In this document: one piece after another, positions 39,037 through 48,382 of the stretch
Position numbering within the stretch: the stretch's first letter is position 1
How the letters are laid out: each line of letters opens with the position of its first letter
NCBI RefSeq assembly: GCF_034067285.1
Contig: NZ_CP139286.1
Location: 2,418,001 to 2,482,000 of the forward strand
Source of the DNA: Acinetobacter pittii
GTDB lineage: Bacteria > Pseudomonadota > Gammaproteobacteria > Pseudomonadales > Moraxellaceae
Length of the DNA stretch: 64,000 bases
Direction: 5' to 3'
Translations under genes and position numbers: made by a program
The notes under the pieces: generated by a model
What the model saw: only the letters and a program-made list of their open reading frames with translations
Databases searched by the model: none
What the model was told of the DNA's origin: nothing

Positions 39037-39969
39037 TTAATAAAACTTCTTTTCACCAGCAGGACGTGTCTTAAACCGTCGGTGAAACCACATGTATTGT
39101 GTAGGGGCAATACGAATTTGATTCTCAATAATCTTGTTTACCCTTTCAGCGTCACTGACTTCACAGCCACTCGGGAAGTTTTCTAATTTTGGCTCTACCA
39201 ACACATGGTATTGAGGGTTACGAATATCGCCACTTCGATAAAAATACAAAGGCACTGCTGCTGCTTTTGAGATATCCATCAGTCTGCGATGTGCTGTAAC
39301 AGTAGCAGCTTGAATACCGAAAAATGATGCCATGACACCTTGTTTTAAGCCAAAGTCCTGATCTGGGCTATACCATATTGCATGGCCATGTTTAAGATTT
39401 TGGATGAGTCCACGCATGTTGTCTCGAGCAATCTGGTTTTTATACACTCTCGCACGACTACGATGAATCAGAAAATCTAAAAATGGGTTATTCTGAGGTC
39501 GGTAAACTACGTCCATATTAAAAAATAAGGTACACGCGGCTCCGCCTGCATCTAAAAGTGTACTATGAGTACCCAATAGCAGTACGCCATTTTCCTGATT
39601 ATTAGTTAAATTCTCTAAACCATCTATATGAACACGGCTTTTAAACCAGTTCGGGCAATACCAAGCATTTAACGCTTCAAATACTCCCGTTAAGGTATCA
39701 ACAAAAACCTGTTTAGCTTTTGCCTCAATTTGAAGAGATGTTTTTTCAGGAAAGCAAGCTTCCAGATTTCGTAGCGTAGTTTTGCGTCTTGAACCTAGAG
39801 ATTTCCAAGCGATTTTTGAAAGAAGATCTGCGAGACGCCATTGAATAGCCCAAGGTAACATCGCAAATAACATCAGAATAAAAGCTAAAAACCATATACC
39901 CCAATATTTAAACGATAAAAAGGAAAATTGAAATTCGCCAGATTTAAACTGCCGTTCTTTTTTCGTCAT
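39037..39969 (-). CDS. LpxL/HtrB-family lipid A acyltransferase
   Basis: 310 residues, the family's normal length. One N-terminal membrane segment (about 22-44), then the acyltransferase core with the H-x4-D motif GTHSTLLDAGG, the ARDNMRGLIQNL helix and YSPDQDFG. It transfers a secondary acyl chain onto the lipid A precursor at the inner membrane. LpxL versus LpxM cannot be decided from the sequence alone; the YSPDQDFG block is typical of the LpxL/LpxP side. Single gene. Confidence 0.88.
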   Translation of the reverse strand: MTKKERQFKSGEFQFSFLSFKYWGIWFLAFILMLFAMLPWAIQWRLADLLSKIAWKSLGSRRKTTLRNLEACFPEKTSLQIEAKAKQVFVDTLTGVFEALNAWYCPNWFKSRVHIDGLENLTNNQENGVLLLGTHSTLLDAGGAACTLFFNMDVVYRPQNNPFLDFLIHRSRARVYKNQIARDNMRGLIQNLKHGHAIWYSPDQDFGLKQGVMASFFGIQAATVTAHRRLMDISKAAAVPLYFYRSGDIRNPQYHVLVEPKLENFPSGCEVSDAERVNKIIENQIRIAPTQYMWFHRRFKTRPAGEKKFY

Positions 39970-40185
39970 ACTATATATTTCTTGAGGTATAGGTCTAGCA
40001 TACTACCATGCTTAATTTTAAGGGTTGTATGTTTATGTTGCTTTTAACTTTTATATAAATGCATATTTTAAATATTTAATCTATTTAACCCTAAAATAGA
40101 CATAACCTTCTGTATACACCGTTTATTTTCTCATTTAAAGTAACCACACATTTTTTGCCTCAATTGATAAATAGGATATATCAGC

Positions 40186-40803
40186 GTGAGCGGTCTTTTA
40201 GTGTTTATAACAATTGCATTTCTTACCTTATTAAGCCCAGGACCGGGAGTTTTATTTACTGTCACAAATTCAATTAATTATGGTGTTAAAACTGCTTTGT
40301 TTGGAATTAGCGGCTTAATTATTGGTATGTTTGTGATTGCGGTAATTTCTGCCAGTGGTGTAGGACTTATTATTACCAGTAACCCTACTATTTTTACGGT
40401 TTTAAAATTTATTGGTGCATTTTATTTAATGTATCTAGGATATAAAAACTTTACGAAAAAGCTTCCTTCACAAGAGTTAATGACTGATCAACAAAACAAT
40501 AAAGTTATAAGTAAATCTAAACTATTTTATGAAGGCCTGCTCGCTTCTTTACTTAATCCGAAAACAATCGTATTTTTTATTGCACTCTTCCCTCAATTTA
40601 TTGATATCAAGAAAGAAATTTTAAATCAATTTTTAATTCTCTCTTTAACCTTTTGTTTCATTGGTTTTTTAATTCATTTGGTCTACGCAAATTTCTCTTC
40701 TATTTTCAAAGAGAAAATGTTGGCGGGAAATAATTTCTCAATTCTCAATAAAATTAGTGGTGCTATTTTCTTTCTTCTTGCAGTTTTACTTATCACCCAA
40801 TAA
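40186..40803 (+). CDS. LysE-family amino acid exporter
   Basis: 205 residues with six hydrophobic segments. The family motif LSPGPGVLFTVTNSINYG occurs at about 17-34 and GAFYLMYLGYKNF and LLASLLNPKTIVFFIALFPQF follow. Start GTG 40186 lies after AUAGGAUAU, typical. Exports an amino acid or related molecule; the identity is unknown. Followed by a terminator at 40826-40860. Confidence 0.87.
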   Translation: MSGLLVFITIAFLTLLSPGPGVLFTVTNSINYGVKTALFGISGLIIGMFVIAVISASGVGLIITSNPTIFTVLKFIGAFYLMYLGYKNFTKKLPSQELMTDQQNNKVISKSKLFYEGLLASLLNPKTIVFFIALFPQFIDIKKEILNQFLILSLTFCFIGFLIHLVYANFSSIFKEKMLAGNNFSILNKISGAIFFLLAVLLITQ

Positions 40804-40825
40804 ATCTTTACTCGATATATTATAT

Positions 40826-40860
40826 TTTGAAAAGCCTAAACTCATGGTTAGGCTTTTCAA
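40826..40860. terminator. Bidirectional terminator
   Basis: TGAAAAGCCTAA-loop-TTAGGCTTTTCA, between the LysE-type gene and the convergent endolysin gene. Confidence 0.75.
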
Positions 40861-40901
40861 ATCTTTTGATTTATGAACATATTTTTATCTAATTACAATT
40901 T

Positions 40902-41447
40902 TTAGACCGCTACTCTGTTTAATATCCAACCATAAAAAAAATCTTCATATTTTGGATTATTCTCTGTAATTTCGATATAGCGCTGCCCTTGCATAATATT
41001 TAGAACACGGACTAATACCTTTTCACCTTCTTTATGGCGTTTGTTTAAATACGTTTTAAGAGCTTGAAAAGTAAGAGGACCATATTGACCATCTATAACA
41101 AGATTTGGCCAACCTTCTTTTCCCTCTTTATTCAGCAGATTTAAAGCACGTTGTAATAAAGGTTTTGCAAAATTGACTCCACAGTTGATAGCTGTATCGA
41201 GTAACTCTTCGGCAATCGCTGGGCTAATCGTATCAATTTGATCGAATTGAGGTTCAAGCCAATATTGGTGTTTATAAATAGATTTAGCCACGGCTAATGG
41301 TAAATCTTGCATATTGCCTTGATATCCATTTGATCGAGCGACGGCTTCGGTAATGCCAAATTTAGTGGCATGACCGTGATCAGATGGATGGTTAACATAG
41401 CCGCCTTCTCTTCTGATGAGCGATTCTAAGTATTGATCGATATTCAT
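40902..41447 (-). CDS. Phage endolysin (glycoside hydrolase family 108-like)
   Basis: 181 residues. The N-terminal domain begins YLESLIRREGGYVNHPSDHG with the catalytic Glu of GH108 (Glu14) and ATKFGITEAVA; the C-terminal half contains the peptidoglycan-binding-like part DGQYGPLTFQALKTYL and ends FFYGWILN. Cuts glycan strands of the cell wall to free phage. No signal peptide, so it relies on the holin at 41477-41866, which is 29 bp upstream in the same operon. A truncated relative is at 22957-23130. Confidence 0.85.
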   Translation of the reverse strand: MNIDQYLESLIRREGGYVNHPSDHGHATKFGITEAVARSNGYQGNMQDLPLAVAKSIYKHQYWLEPQFDQIDTISPAIAEELLDTAINCGVNFAKPLLQRALNLLNKEGKEGWPNLVIDGQYGPLTFQALKTYLNKRHKEGEKVLVRVLNIMQGQRYIEITENNPKYEDFFYGWILNRVAV

Positions 41448-41476
41448 TTTATTTTACCTATGTGTATAAGTCATCT

Positions 41477-41866
41477 TTAGCTATTTTGAAGATCATCTTT
41501 CGCCTTTTTTAGGTCTTTCATGACCTCCACAATCGTTTTACCTTCTTGTTTATTAATAAAGTTAAATATCCATCTAACAATCGCCCAACCCGGTAATCCG
41601 CAAATGAAGAAGAATCCACATAGCGTGATCATTCCCCAAATATCGGATACCCATTCATGTAGATTCCATTTCATAATAATAAAGGAACCGCCTGTCAGAC
41701 TTGAAACGACGGTGCAGATGAGACCAACAATCCATTCTTGTAGTGAACGTGGAAAACGCATCATTAATACCACTGCGACAACTAAGCTGACTGCAAAAGC
41801 CACCATAATGGCAATGCTATAAATATTTAAAAAAGTGGCTAACCCACTGGTTGAAACTGTTTCCAT
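41477..41866 (-). CDS. Phage holin-like membrane protein
   Basis: 129 residues. Three hydrophobic segments (about 13-34, 41-62, 74-96) and a charged C-terminal tail (KTIVEVMKDLKKAKDDLQNS), the class I holin layout. It lies directly upstream of the endolysin gene, as in phage lysis cassettes. The product would form holes in the inner membrane at the end of lytic growth. Part of a prophage remnant; no tail or head genes nearby. Confidence 0.72.
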   Translation of the reverse strand: METVSTSGLATFLNIYSIAIMVAFAVSLVVAVVLMMRFPRSLQEWIVGLICTVVSSLTGGSFIIMKWNLHEWVSDIWGMITLCGFFFICGLPGWAIVRWIFNFINKQEGKTIVEVMKDLKKAKDDLQNS

Positions 41867-42075
41867 GACATTGTCCTGCTTTAAAGAGTAAAACTTAAAA
41901 AATCAACATAATCATTAGCTTGTTGTTTTTTATGTTTTGTAGTTACCCTTAGTTTTCTTTATTACAGTCAATAAAAAACACTAACGCTTTTAAACCGCGC
42001 CAAATCGCAAGACGAACTGATCCTTGACCCCATATTTCAGGGGTCCAAGAAAGAATGTTTGTATGCTAAAGCCTG

Positions 42076-42330
42076 TTAGTGTGCACTGCTTAAGGCCTGT
42101 TCAATCAACTCAATTACCGTGATTGCACCTAGCGCTTTTTGCATAGAGACTTGATCATCAAATATGAATGCTTCATCTTCAAGTTCATTGACAATCTGCT
42201 TTGCCTCCTCGAGTGCTCTTTTTATTTTTTGTACCTTATATTTGTTTACGTCTTTTGCAATTGTTGGGACATACCCTCCACGTTTTGCATTTTTAAGTTG
42301 TTTAGCTCTGTTCTGCATTGCTGTAGTCAT
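42076..42330 (-). CDS. Small phage-derived protein (84 aa)
   Basis: 84 residues, N-terminus basic (MTTAMQNRAKQLKNAKRGGY), then a charged helix KIKRALEEAKQIVNELEDEA. It resembles small proteins encoded in Acinetobacter prophages, function unknown. It lies upstream of the lysis genes, separated by 210 bp that contain a hairpin (CTTGACCCC/GGGGTCCAAG, 42022-42049). Confidence 0.5.
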   Translation of the reverse strand: MTTAMQNRAKQLKNAKRGGYVPTIAKDVNKYKVQKIKRALEEAKQIVNELEDEAFIFDDQVSMQKALGAITVIELIEQALSSAH

Positions 42331-42910
42331 TCACTATCTCCAACTCAACTCACTCGTTTAGTAAGGCGTCTTTATCGTTTGTTATTCTTGAAGTTTTCAT
42401 ACATTCTCTCAGCAATATAGCCAAGCTATTACTACAAATATGTGTCCGAAACGTTTCTTCTGGTACAACAATCATAAAGACCTAAACGTTATATATTTAA
42501 AGCCTTAATTTACAAATAAATATTTCCTTTTCGAAAAATGTAAAAAAGTATTAATTTTTCCAAAATTAAATATTTTCCATACTTTAATTTTTTGACCAAA
42601 AAGTTCATATAAGGCTTTGCCGTATATCGGAAACTTTTGTTAGCGCTCACAATCTTTGTTAAATTCTTCATGTTCTTGATACCCTTTATCGACGAACATT
42701 AAGCCTGATCCACGGAATCGGGCTTTTTTTATTCCAATTTTTGTTTTGATAGCCTCTTAGCAATAATCATTGAGCTATCTCCCTTTTATTCTGCTACCTA
42801 TAGAAACAAAATAAATTTAGCTTTGATCTCAACACTTTGATAAAGCTATGAATAGTGACTTAAACACAATTTAAACTTTATCTATGCATCTGAAGATATA
42901 ACTGATATTA
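42331..42910. other. Intergenic region of a prophage remnant
   Basis: About 580 bp. Holds a hairpin with T-run at 42699-42733 (AGCCTGAT/ATCGGGCT then T7) and, on the minus strand just beyond it, a short open stretch ending FVDKGYQEHEEFNKDCER that may be the tail of a lost gene. The gene expected opposite the S24 repressor (a Cro-like regulator) is absent. Confidence 0.45.
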
Positions 42911-42969
42911 TAACTATAGTTATTACTAGTCAATAACTATAGTTGTTTTACTCGATATAACTTTAGTTA
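42911..42969. promoter_or_regulatory. Three operator palindromes upstream of the S24 repressor
   Basis: TAACTATAGTTA (42911-42922), TAACTATAGTTG (42934-42945) and TAACTTTAGTTA (42958-42969), spaced about 23-24 bp centre to centre, near two helical turns. They precede the repressor gene at 43003 and are the probable autoregulatory sites. Confidence 0.75.
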
Positions 42970-43002
42970 TATATTTGTTATAAGTTTGCTGGTGTGACCA
43001 TT

Positions 43003-43674
43003 ATGGCTCTTAAAGACCGTTTGAAAGATTCTAGAATTAAAGCCAAAAAAACTCAGGCTGAAGTGGCAGAAGCAGTAAAGATGTCTCAGCCAGCCTATCA
43101 GGCTTTAGAATCTGGGAAAAATTTGAAATCTGCGTTTCTTCCTTTAATTGCTCAGTTTTTAGGTGTGGATGGTTATTGGTTAACAACTGGGAATACAGAA
43201 GATTCATTTAGAGAAAGCGACGTATTTAGCCCGACTGTGGTGAGTGCCGAATCTACCGATCAATATGTTTGGATTGAGGTGGTAGAAGCTAACTTTTCTT
43301 GTGGTACGGGTGAATCTATCGAGTTTCACTTTGACGCCATTAATGGAAAGATTCCTTTCCCTGCTTCATTCTTTAAAGAAAAACGCGTTGCTCAAGAATG
43401 CATGCGTATTATTAAAGCAAAGGGCGATAGCATGACAGACTACATTAAAGATGGAGATCTGGTAGGGATTGATATCTCTCAGACTGAAGTCATTGATGGT
43501 GAGATTTATGCGGTTTACTTTGCTGGCGAAGGAATGATTAAACAAATTTTTAAAGAAGCAGATGGTTCTTTAATTTTGCATAGTTTAAATGAAAAATTTA
43601 GAGATCGACGTGTAACTGAAGAGAACGGAAAGAACTTTAAAGTGATGGGCCGTCAGTTTTGGCGGGCAGGCTAA
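43003..43674 (+). CDS. CI-like repressor with S24 peptidase domain (prophage remnant)
   Basis: 223 residues from ATG 43003 (GTG at 42994 is an alternative). Helix-turn-helix at about 1-60: KKTQAEVAEAVKMSQPAYQALESGKN. The S24 domain has FSCGTGESI as possible cleavage region (Cys-Gly instead of Ala-Gly), catalytic Ser in KAKGDSMTDYI and Lys in GMIKQIFK. Probably the repressor of a lost phage that may still act in trans, also as an SOS-regulated switch. Preceded by three operator palindromes. Ends with a plain terminator region at 43768-43804. Confidence 0.83.
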   Translation: MALKDRLKDSRIKAKKTQAEVAEAVKMSQPAYQALESGKNLKSAFLPLIAQFLGVDGYWLTTGNTEDSFRESDVFSPTVVSAESTDQYVWIEVVEANFSCGTGESIEFHFDAINGKIPFPASFFKEKRVAQECMRIIKAKGDSMTDYIKDGDLVGIDISQTEVIDGEIYAVYFAGEGMIKQIFKEADGSLILHSLNEKFRDRRVTEENGKNFKVMGRQFWRAG

Positions 43675-43767
43675 TTGAGCTACTAAATATAGCTAAAATA
43701 ATAATTTGATTGCTTTAATAGGGTTTAGCTTTATATAACTTTAATTATTTATATAACATGTAGACAT

Positions 43768-43804
43768 AAAAAAACCTATCTCCATTAAAAGAGATAGGTT
43801 TTTT
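43768..43804. terminator. Bidirectional terminator
   Basis: AAAACCTATCTC-CATTAAAA-GAGATAGGTTTT between the repressor gene and the convergent 78-residue gene. Confidence 0.8.
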
Positions 43805-43823
43805 GCTTTAACGCCTAACATGA

Positions 43824-44060
43824 TCAACAATACGTATTACTTAAACGATAAAGTTGATTAAATCCAGCGTAGAAGCTTTTACCATCTTGGTTTAACTCAA
43901 TTTCTTCACCAGACTGAAGTTGAATTTTTTTACCAACTTCGACCCAACGATATCCATCGAGAGAGTTTTGCTTACGCACGTGAGGAACAATCCTCACATT
44001 AATTTCATTGCCATTTACGGCTGTGGCAATTAGCCACTCATTTACTATATTCACAATCAT
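43824..44060 (-). CDS. Small hypothetical protein (78 aa)
   Basis: 78 residues, predicted beta-rich: NEWLIATAVNGNEINVRIVP, RWVEVGKKIQLQSGEEIEL. No recognised domain. The start ATG 44060 lacks a strong ribosome site. It sits at the border of the prophage remnant and the tRNA-Met gene, and may belong to the remnant. Confidence 0.5.
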   Translation of the reverse strand: MIVNIVNEWLIATAVNGNEINVRIVPHVRKQNSLDGYRWVEVGKKIQLQSGEEIELNQDGKSFYAGFNQLYRLSNTYC

Positions 44061-44233
44061 TCACTCATCACTGAGCTCATGTGATTTAACGGTATTTAAT
44101 TAGAACGCTAGATTTAAGGTATGGACAGTCAGTCTAGAATTTAATATTTAGCTTTATATAGGGTTATTTATAAGCTAATTGCTTTTCATAATTTTGTATT
44201 ATGAAAAGTGGTACATCACAGAGCATAATATTT

Positions 44234-44310
<77 letters not shown>

Positions 44311-44566
44311 ATTGGAAGTAAGCTTTATACGCCCATATATTTTATAAAGCAAACCTTATTTTTTAATCGGTTGTAATTATTAAGAATTATCTTTTTATTA
44401 ATTTTTCATTTTAACCATTCGGTCTAAATAGCCATATCGATTTCCAGCATTTAGTTGTTTAAATTGTTGTATTTATTTTAAACAGAACCTGATATTCATA
44501 AACAGCAATTGCCTTGGAGGGGTGGCTTTTATACTATCTAGTTTGGCCCTTTAATCTTTAGTTCCT

Positions 44567-45832
44567 ATGTCTGAACCTCAGTTTTCCCTTAGTGAATATC
44601 TCGGCACAGTTCAGGAAGTTATTCGTCTGGCCTTTGATGAACCAGTTTGGGTAAAAGCAGAAATTCGAAATTTAAATGTTAAAGGTGGCCATTATTATCT
44701 AGAACTCGCAGAAAAAGATGCCGAGACAGATAAAGTCATTGCCAGTTGTAAAGCCACAATCTGGAAATTTTCAGCCAGTAAAATTGTTTTAAAGTTTGAA
44801 CGTGAAACTGGTATCGAAATCTCAAGTGACTTAAATGTGCTTATTAAAATTAGAGCACGTTTTGATCCTCAATACGGATTTTCGGTCAATATTGAAGAGA
44901 TTGATTCAAGCTTTACATTGGGTGAAATTGCTAAACGTTATCAGCAAATTATTGAACGACTCACTCAAGAAGGCTTAATTCATAAAAATAAACTCCTCCC
45001 TACTCCTTTTGATATCCAAAATGTTTTAGTGATTGCCCCTCAAAATGCAGCAGGCCTAGGCGACTTTAAAAAAGATGCAGATGCTCTAGAGAGAAATGGG
45101 GTTTGCCATTTTGTGTATCACAGCGCGACATTTCAAGGAAATACGGCTGCAACCAGCTTGATTGAGTCTTTAGGTTCAGGTTTAAGACAATGGGCTAGCA
45201 CATTTACATTTCCACCAGATTTGATTGTGATTATTCGTGGTGGCGGTGCTGTCAATGACTTGGCTTATTTAAATGATTATGAGCTTGCCGCCCTGCTCTG
45301 CAAACGCAGTGTACCGATTTGGGTGGGAATTGGTCATGAAAAAGACCGTACCATCTTAGATGAAATTGCACACCGTTCGTTTGACACACCAAGTAAAGTG
45401 ATTGCTGGTATTCGCAACCATATTGTTGAGCGTGTACAAGAAGCAGTAGATAGTCTACAAACCATTAAGCTGCTTTCTCAGCATCAAATCACGACCTATC
45501 AAAGCAAGAATGATCAGCTGCTTCATCACATTAAGTCATCCGCACAAAATCAACTTAACTCGGCGCATCGCCTGCTTGACCAGATGAAAGAACGGATTCA
45601 GTTCAGCTCACAGCAACAAGTTAAATTTTCATTAGCTCAAATCGAATCTTTAATGAAAGAAATTCTTTTGCAAAACCCAAAACAGGTCCAAGCCAAAGGC
45701 TATGCAATTGTCAGATCCGAAGGAAAAGCGATTCGCTCTATCCATCAAATTTCAGGCCCTGCCATTGCTATTGAAATGCAAGATGGTGTGGTTGAAGCCA
45801 ACATTACACAGGTAATCCCAAATGAAGAATGA
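44567..45832 (+). CDS. xseA: Exodeoxyribonuclease VII large subunit
   Basis: 421 residues. N-terminal OB-fold: FSLSEYLGTVQEVIRLAFDEPVWVKAEI, then the catalytic part with IAPQNAAGLGDFKKDAD, IIRGGGAVNDLAYLNDYELA and GIGHEKDRTILDEIAHRSFDTPSKV, all conserved in XseA; a coiled-coil domain follows. Together with XseB it degrades single-stranded DNA from both ends. In many XseA the GGGS motif is used; here it is RGGGAVNDL, also common. Overlaps xseB by 11 bp. Confidence 0.93.
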   Translation: MSEPQFSLSEYLGTVQEVIRLAFDEPVWVKAEIRNLNVKGGHYYLELAEKDAETDKVIASCKATIWKFSASKIVLKFERETGIEISSDLNVLIKIRARFDPQYGFSVNIEEIDSSFTLGEIAKRYQQIIERLTQEGLIHKNKLLPTPFDIQNVLVIAPQNAAGLGDFKKDADALERNGVCHFVYHSATFQGNTAATSLIESLGSGLRQWASTFTFPPDLIVIIRGGGAVNDLAYLNDYELAALLCKRSVPIWVGIGHEKDRTILDEIAHRSFDTPSKVIAGIRNHIVERVQEAVDSLQTIKLLSQHQITTYQSKNDQLLHHIKSSAQNQLNSAHRLLDQMKERIQFSSQQQVKFSLAQIESLMKEILLQNPKQVQAKGYAIVRSEGKAIRSIHQISGPAIAIEMQDGVVEANITQVIPNEE

Positions 45833-46016
45833 AGAGTTAACGTTTAAGGACGGCCATGACATTTTGAAGAAAAATGCCGAATTATTAGAATCTCAAGAAA
45901 GCCCAGATATTGATAATTTAATGAAAATTGTTGAAGAATCGATTACTGCTTATAAAGCGTGTAAGTCACGTATAGAAGCTGTTCAGCAAGCTTTAGATGA
46001 AACATTTAAAGAATAA
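45822..46016 (+). CDS. xseB: Exodeoxyribonuclease VII small subunit
   Basis: 64 residues, a helical hairpin. It lacks a long N-terminus but has the usual pattern SYEEA-like ... ITAYKACKSRIEAVQQALDE in the second helix, equivalent to the G-x-x-x-x-K-x-C-x-x-x-L-x-x-A signature of XseB. Starts inside the 3' end of xseA, so coupled translation is probable. Binds XseA in several copies. Confidence 0.85.
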   Translation: MKNEELTFKDGHDILKKNAELLESQESPDIDNLMKIVEESITAYKACKSRIEAVQQALDETFKE

Positions 46017-46025
46017 ATTGAATAG

Positions 46026-46063
46026 AAAAAGCCCATTCCTACTTCTCATTGAAGGAATGGGCT
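46026..46063. terminator. Terminator of the xseAB operon
   Basis: AAGCCCATTCCT-loop-AAGGAATGGGCTT (one-base bulge), directly downstream of xseB. Confidence 0.75.
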
Positions 46064-46278
46064 TAGTGAAATCCACTTAATCCTGAAATACAAAAGTGTG
46101 GATTAGGTCACACTTTTGCACAGGCATAGTCCCATAATCATTTTAGATGTTCAATATTTTAATTGTGTCTGTACGTTAATTTGACTTAATTTTCGCCAAA
46201 TCTTAACTAAAATTTCTATGGTTAAGATCAAACCAGACATAAGCTCTACTCATGATTATCGTAAACTTAATTTAAGAC

Positions 46279-46497
46279 CTATTCCTCGCTGAAAGGTCCA
46301 ATTAATTGATAAATTTTGCCATCTTTTGGATTTTCATAGAGCAAATCCATATTAGGTAGAATAATATCGTCATTAATTTCAATATGTTCAACGCTCTTAT
46401 GAAGTTCAAGTGCGTGATCATTCATTGGTCTAACTTTTGCCAAAGCAATTGATTCTTTATCAAACTGATCCTTGATAATTACTTTTAATCTTGTCAT
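46279..46497 (-). CDS. Small hypothetical protein (72 aa)
   Basis: 72 residues, start ATG 46497 with AGGAGA eight bases upstream. MTRLKVIIKDQFDKESIALA and VEHIEINDDIILPNMDLLYE suggest a small mixed fold. No recognised family. Lies 48 bp downstream of the LysE-family gene on the same strand and may be co-transcribed. Confidence 0.55.
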   Translation of the reverse strand: MTRLKVIIKDQFDKESIALAKVRPMNDHALELHKSVEHIEINDDIILPNMDLLYENPKDGKIYQLIGPFSEE

Positions 46498-46544
46498 GAA
46501 AATCTCCTGAAAATTAAATTTTTAATATAAATAATGGGTTAAGT

Positions 46545-47144
46545 TTAAAATGAGCTAATCGCAGAATAGCCGATTGGCATAGCAAAAAAAGTTAAGATAA
46601 ATGCAGCCGTACGTTGTAAATTACGTTGGTTTAACCAAGTTACTTTGTTTGAAATTAATACGGTTCCAAAAGCAATCCATAAAAATGCAATGGGTGTAAT
46701 TAAAGATAAAAAAACAGCAATATGAACAAAATATACGTGAAGCACTTCCCATGCTGCATGTGGAAAAATAGCAGAAGCAAAGAGCAAAGCTTTAGGATTT
46801 AAAAGTGTTGCGACAAATAAGGCCTTAGGCGTAATCAGTGGGGTGTCTAATTTGATGTCATTTGTTGATGTTATCCAAAGTTTAAATGCAAGATAGAGAA
46901 TAAAAGTTGCACTTATTAACTTTAATAAGGCAGGAAGCCAAGGGATAAAATGTGAAACTGACTCCAGCAAAATACCCCACGAAGTAATTGCAATGAGATA
47001 ACCCATCACTTCAGCAGGAATAAGTTTAAGAGACTGCTTCACCCCTGCTTGTATTCCAGCTGAGGCTAACAATGTATTTGTTGGGCCTGGAGTCAACAAA
47101 ATGGTGACCACAAGTCCAATAAACATAAATGACACCATAGGCAA
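46545..47144 (-). CDS. LysE-family transporter
   Basis: 199 residues with about six membrane segments. The N-terminal motif LLTPGPTNTLLASAGIQAGV is the family signature (TPGP), with LKLISATFILYLAFKLW and LFVATLLNPKALLFASAIFP following. Likely exports an amino acid or small metabolite. It differs from the LysE protein at 40186 in sequence. Start ATG 47144 or the second Met. Confidence 0.85.
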   Translation of the reverse strand: MPMVSFMFIGLVVTILLTPGPTNTLLASAGIQAGVKQSLKLIPAEVMGYLIAITSWGILLESVSHFIPWLPALLKLISATFILYLAFKLWITSTNDIKLDTPLITPKALFVATLLNPKALLFASAIFPHAAWEVLHVYFVHIAVFLSLITPIAFLWIAFGTVLISNKVTWLNQRNLQRTAAFILTFFAMPIGYSAISSF

Positions 47145-47577
47145 CGAACTCTTTAGTTATGCTAGGCGAAATATGTCAAAAAGGAATATCTATTGTCGAC
47201 AAAATGGTTGTAACAAGAAATATTAATATTTAATTATTTATTTTTAAAACAATTAATTAAGTTAAATTGACCCTAAATTCACTTACAGTTTCAATAATTT
47301 TAAATATGCAAAATTGATCACAAAAATAGAAAATAACGAGCTATTTTTACTAGCTTATAAAAAAACTAACTCGAGATTTTCGCTCAAAAAAAAAGCTGTA
47401 ATTTTTAATATATTGCACTCATTTAGTTTACTTAATAATCGTTTTTCTTACTTGAAATTTTCAAATTGATCAATATATAAACAACTAGAAATCGTGATTT
47501 TACTGAATATGATGTCTTGCTCCCCATCAATTCATTGATCGCCGCTTTCATCACATAAATCAGATGATCGAGGATGC
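47145..47577. other. Intergenic, AT-rich
   Basis: About 430 bp with no supportable gene. It should contain the promoters of the flanking divergent genes; no clear -10/-35 pair or repeats stand out. Confidence 0.5.
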
Positions 47578-47907
47578 ATGATGAATGCTTATGTTCGCCC
47601 TCATCCAGATGGTTTTAAATCTTATTTAGGAAAGAATCAGAAAACCGGACTCTACATTGTACGAGTGGGTTGGACGATTTATGAAATGAATGGCAATGGC
47701 TCTGTTTTGTACATTGTCAAAAATGAAGATACGATTCCGTTGGATGTAGAAAAGTTTAAAACTGACCGTCCCAAAATTTATGCTGCTCTTCTAAGCGAAG
47801 TTCAGTTTCAACGCAAGAAACAACTTGCGATTGATCTCCAACAATCAAACATCCCTTCTTATGATCGTAAAGCCTACAAAAAACGCCGTGGCTTTATCAA
47901 CTCTTAA
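47578..47907 (+). CDS. Conserved hypothetical protein, paralogue of the prophage protein at 15555
   Basis: 109 residues (or 108 from the second ATG). RPHPDGFKSYLGKNQKTGLYI, VGWTIYEMNGNGSVLYIVKN, KTDRPKIYAALLSEVQFQRK and SYDRKAYKKRRGF match the prophage protein block by block. The shared strand GWT[VI]Y and basic tail are conserved in both. It stands alone, outside any phage region, so it is a domesticated or left-behind phage gene. Terminator at 47936-47960. Confidence 0.65.
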   Translation: MMNAYVRPHPDGFKSYLGKNQKTGLYIVRVGWTIYEMNGNGSVLYIVKNEDTIPLDVEKFKTDRPKIYAALLSEVQFQRKKQLAIDLQQSNIPSYDRKAYKKRRGFINS

Positions 47908-48382
47908 ACATATTTTCCTCTGTAAATTCATATAGAAAAAGCACCCTCGGGTGCTTTTTCCTTTAACGACCTGTTGCGATTAATACGAACATACTCAGTA
48001 TTAGTGTGCTTAATGATCGTTTGCAATGTATGTGGACTTCATGCTCAGCTCCGTGAGCGTATTGATTAACGTTTTCCATTTCGTGTGCCCTTAAAGTTCA
48101 CACTGATAATTTGCACAAATTTCAAACAATAAGAAATTAGCCAAAAGTATTATATCGAATCAAATTTTAAACCTAATTTTTTAATTGGTATTTTGCGTTT
48201 TATAAATCAACTCGAACCGATCTACACACAGGAGATGTAACATTCTTATACGAGGTTAACTGCCTATTGAGTATTTGTAGACCTTTCATTTCAAACTTAC
48301 CTGCCAAAGAAATGATTTTATAAAATGAAAAAAGATAACAATATTCTATTTTTTAATAATAGTCTTCGACAGGAGAACTCTT
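47908..48382. other. Intergenic
   Basis: About 475 bp. Contains the terminator at 47936-47960 (AAAGCACC-CTC-GGGTGCTTT) and the upstream region of the copper-binding protein gene. No other feature seen. Confidence 0.55.

Noticed and set aside
42139..42420. Overlapping plus-strand frames of 65-93 codons
   Set aside because: Antisense to the 84-residue phage gene, with odd Phe/Cys/Leu-rich composition.
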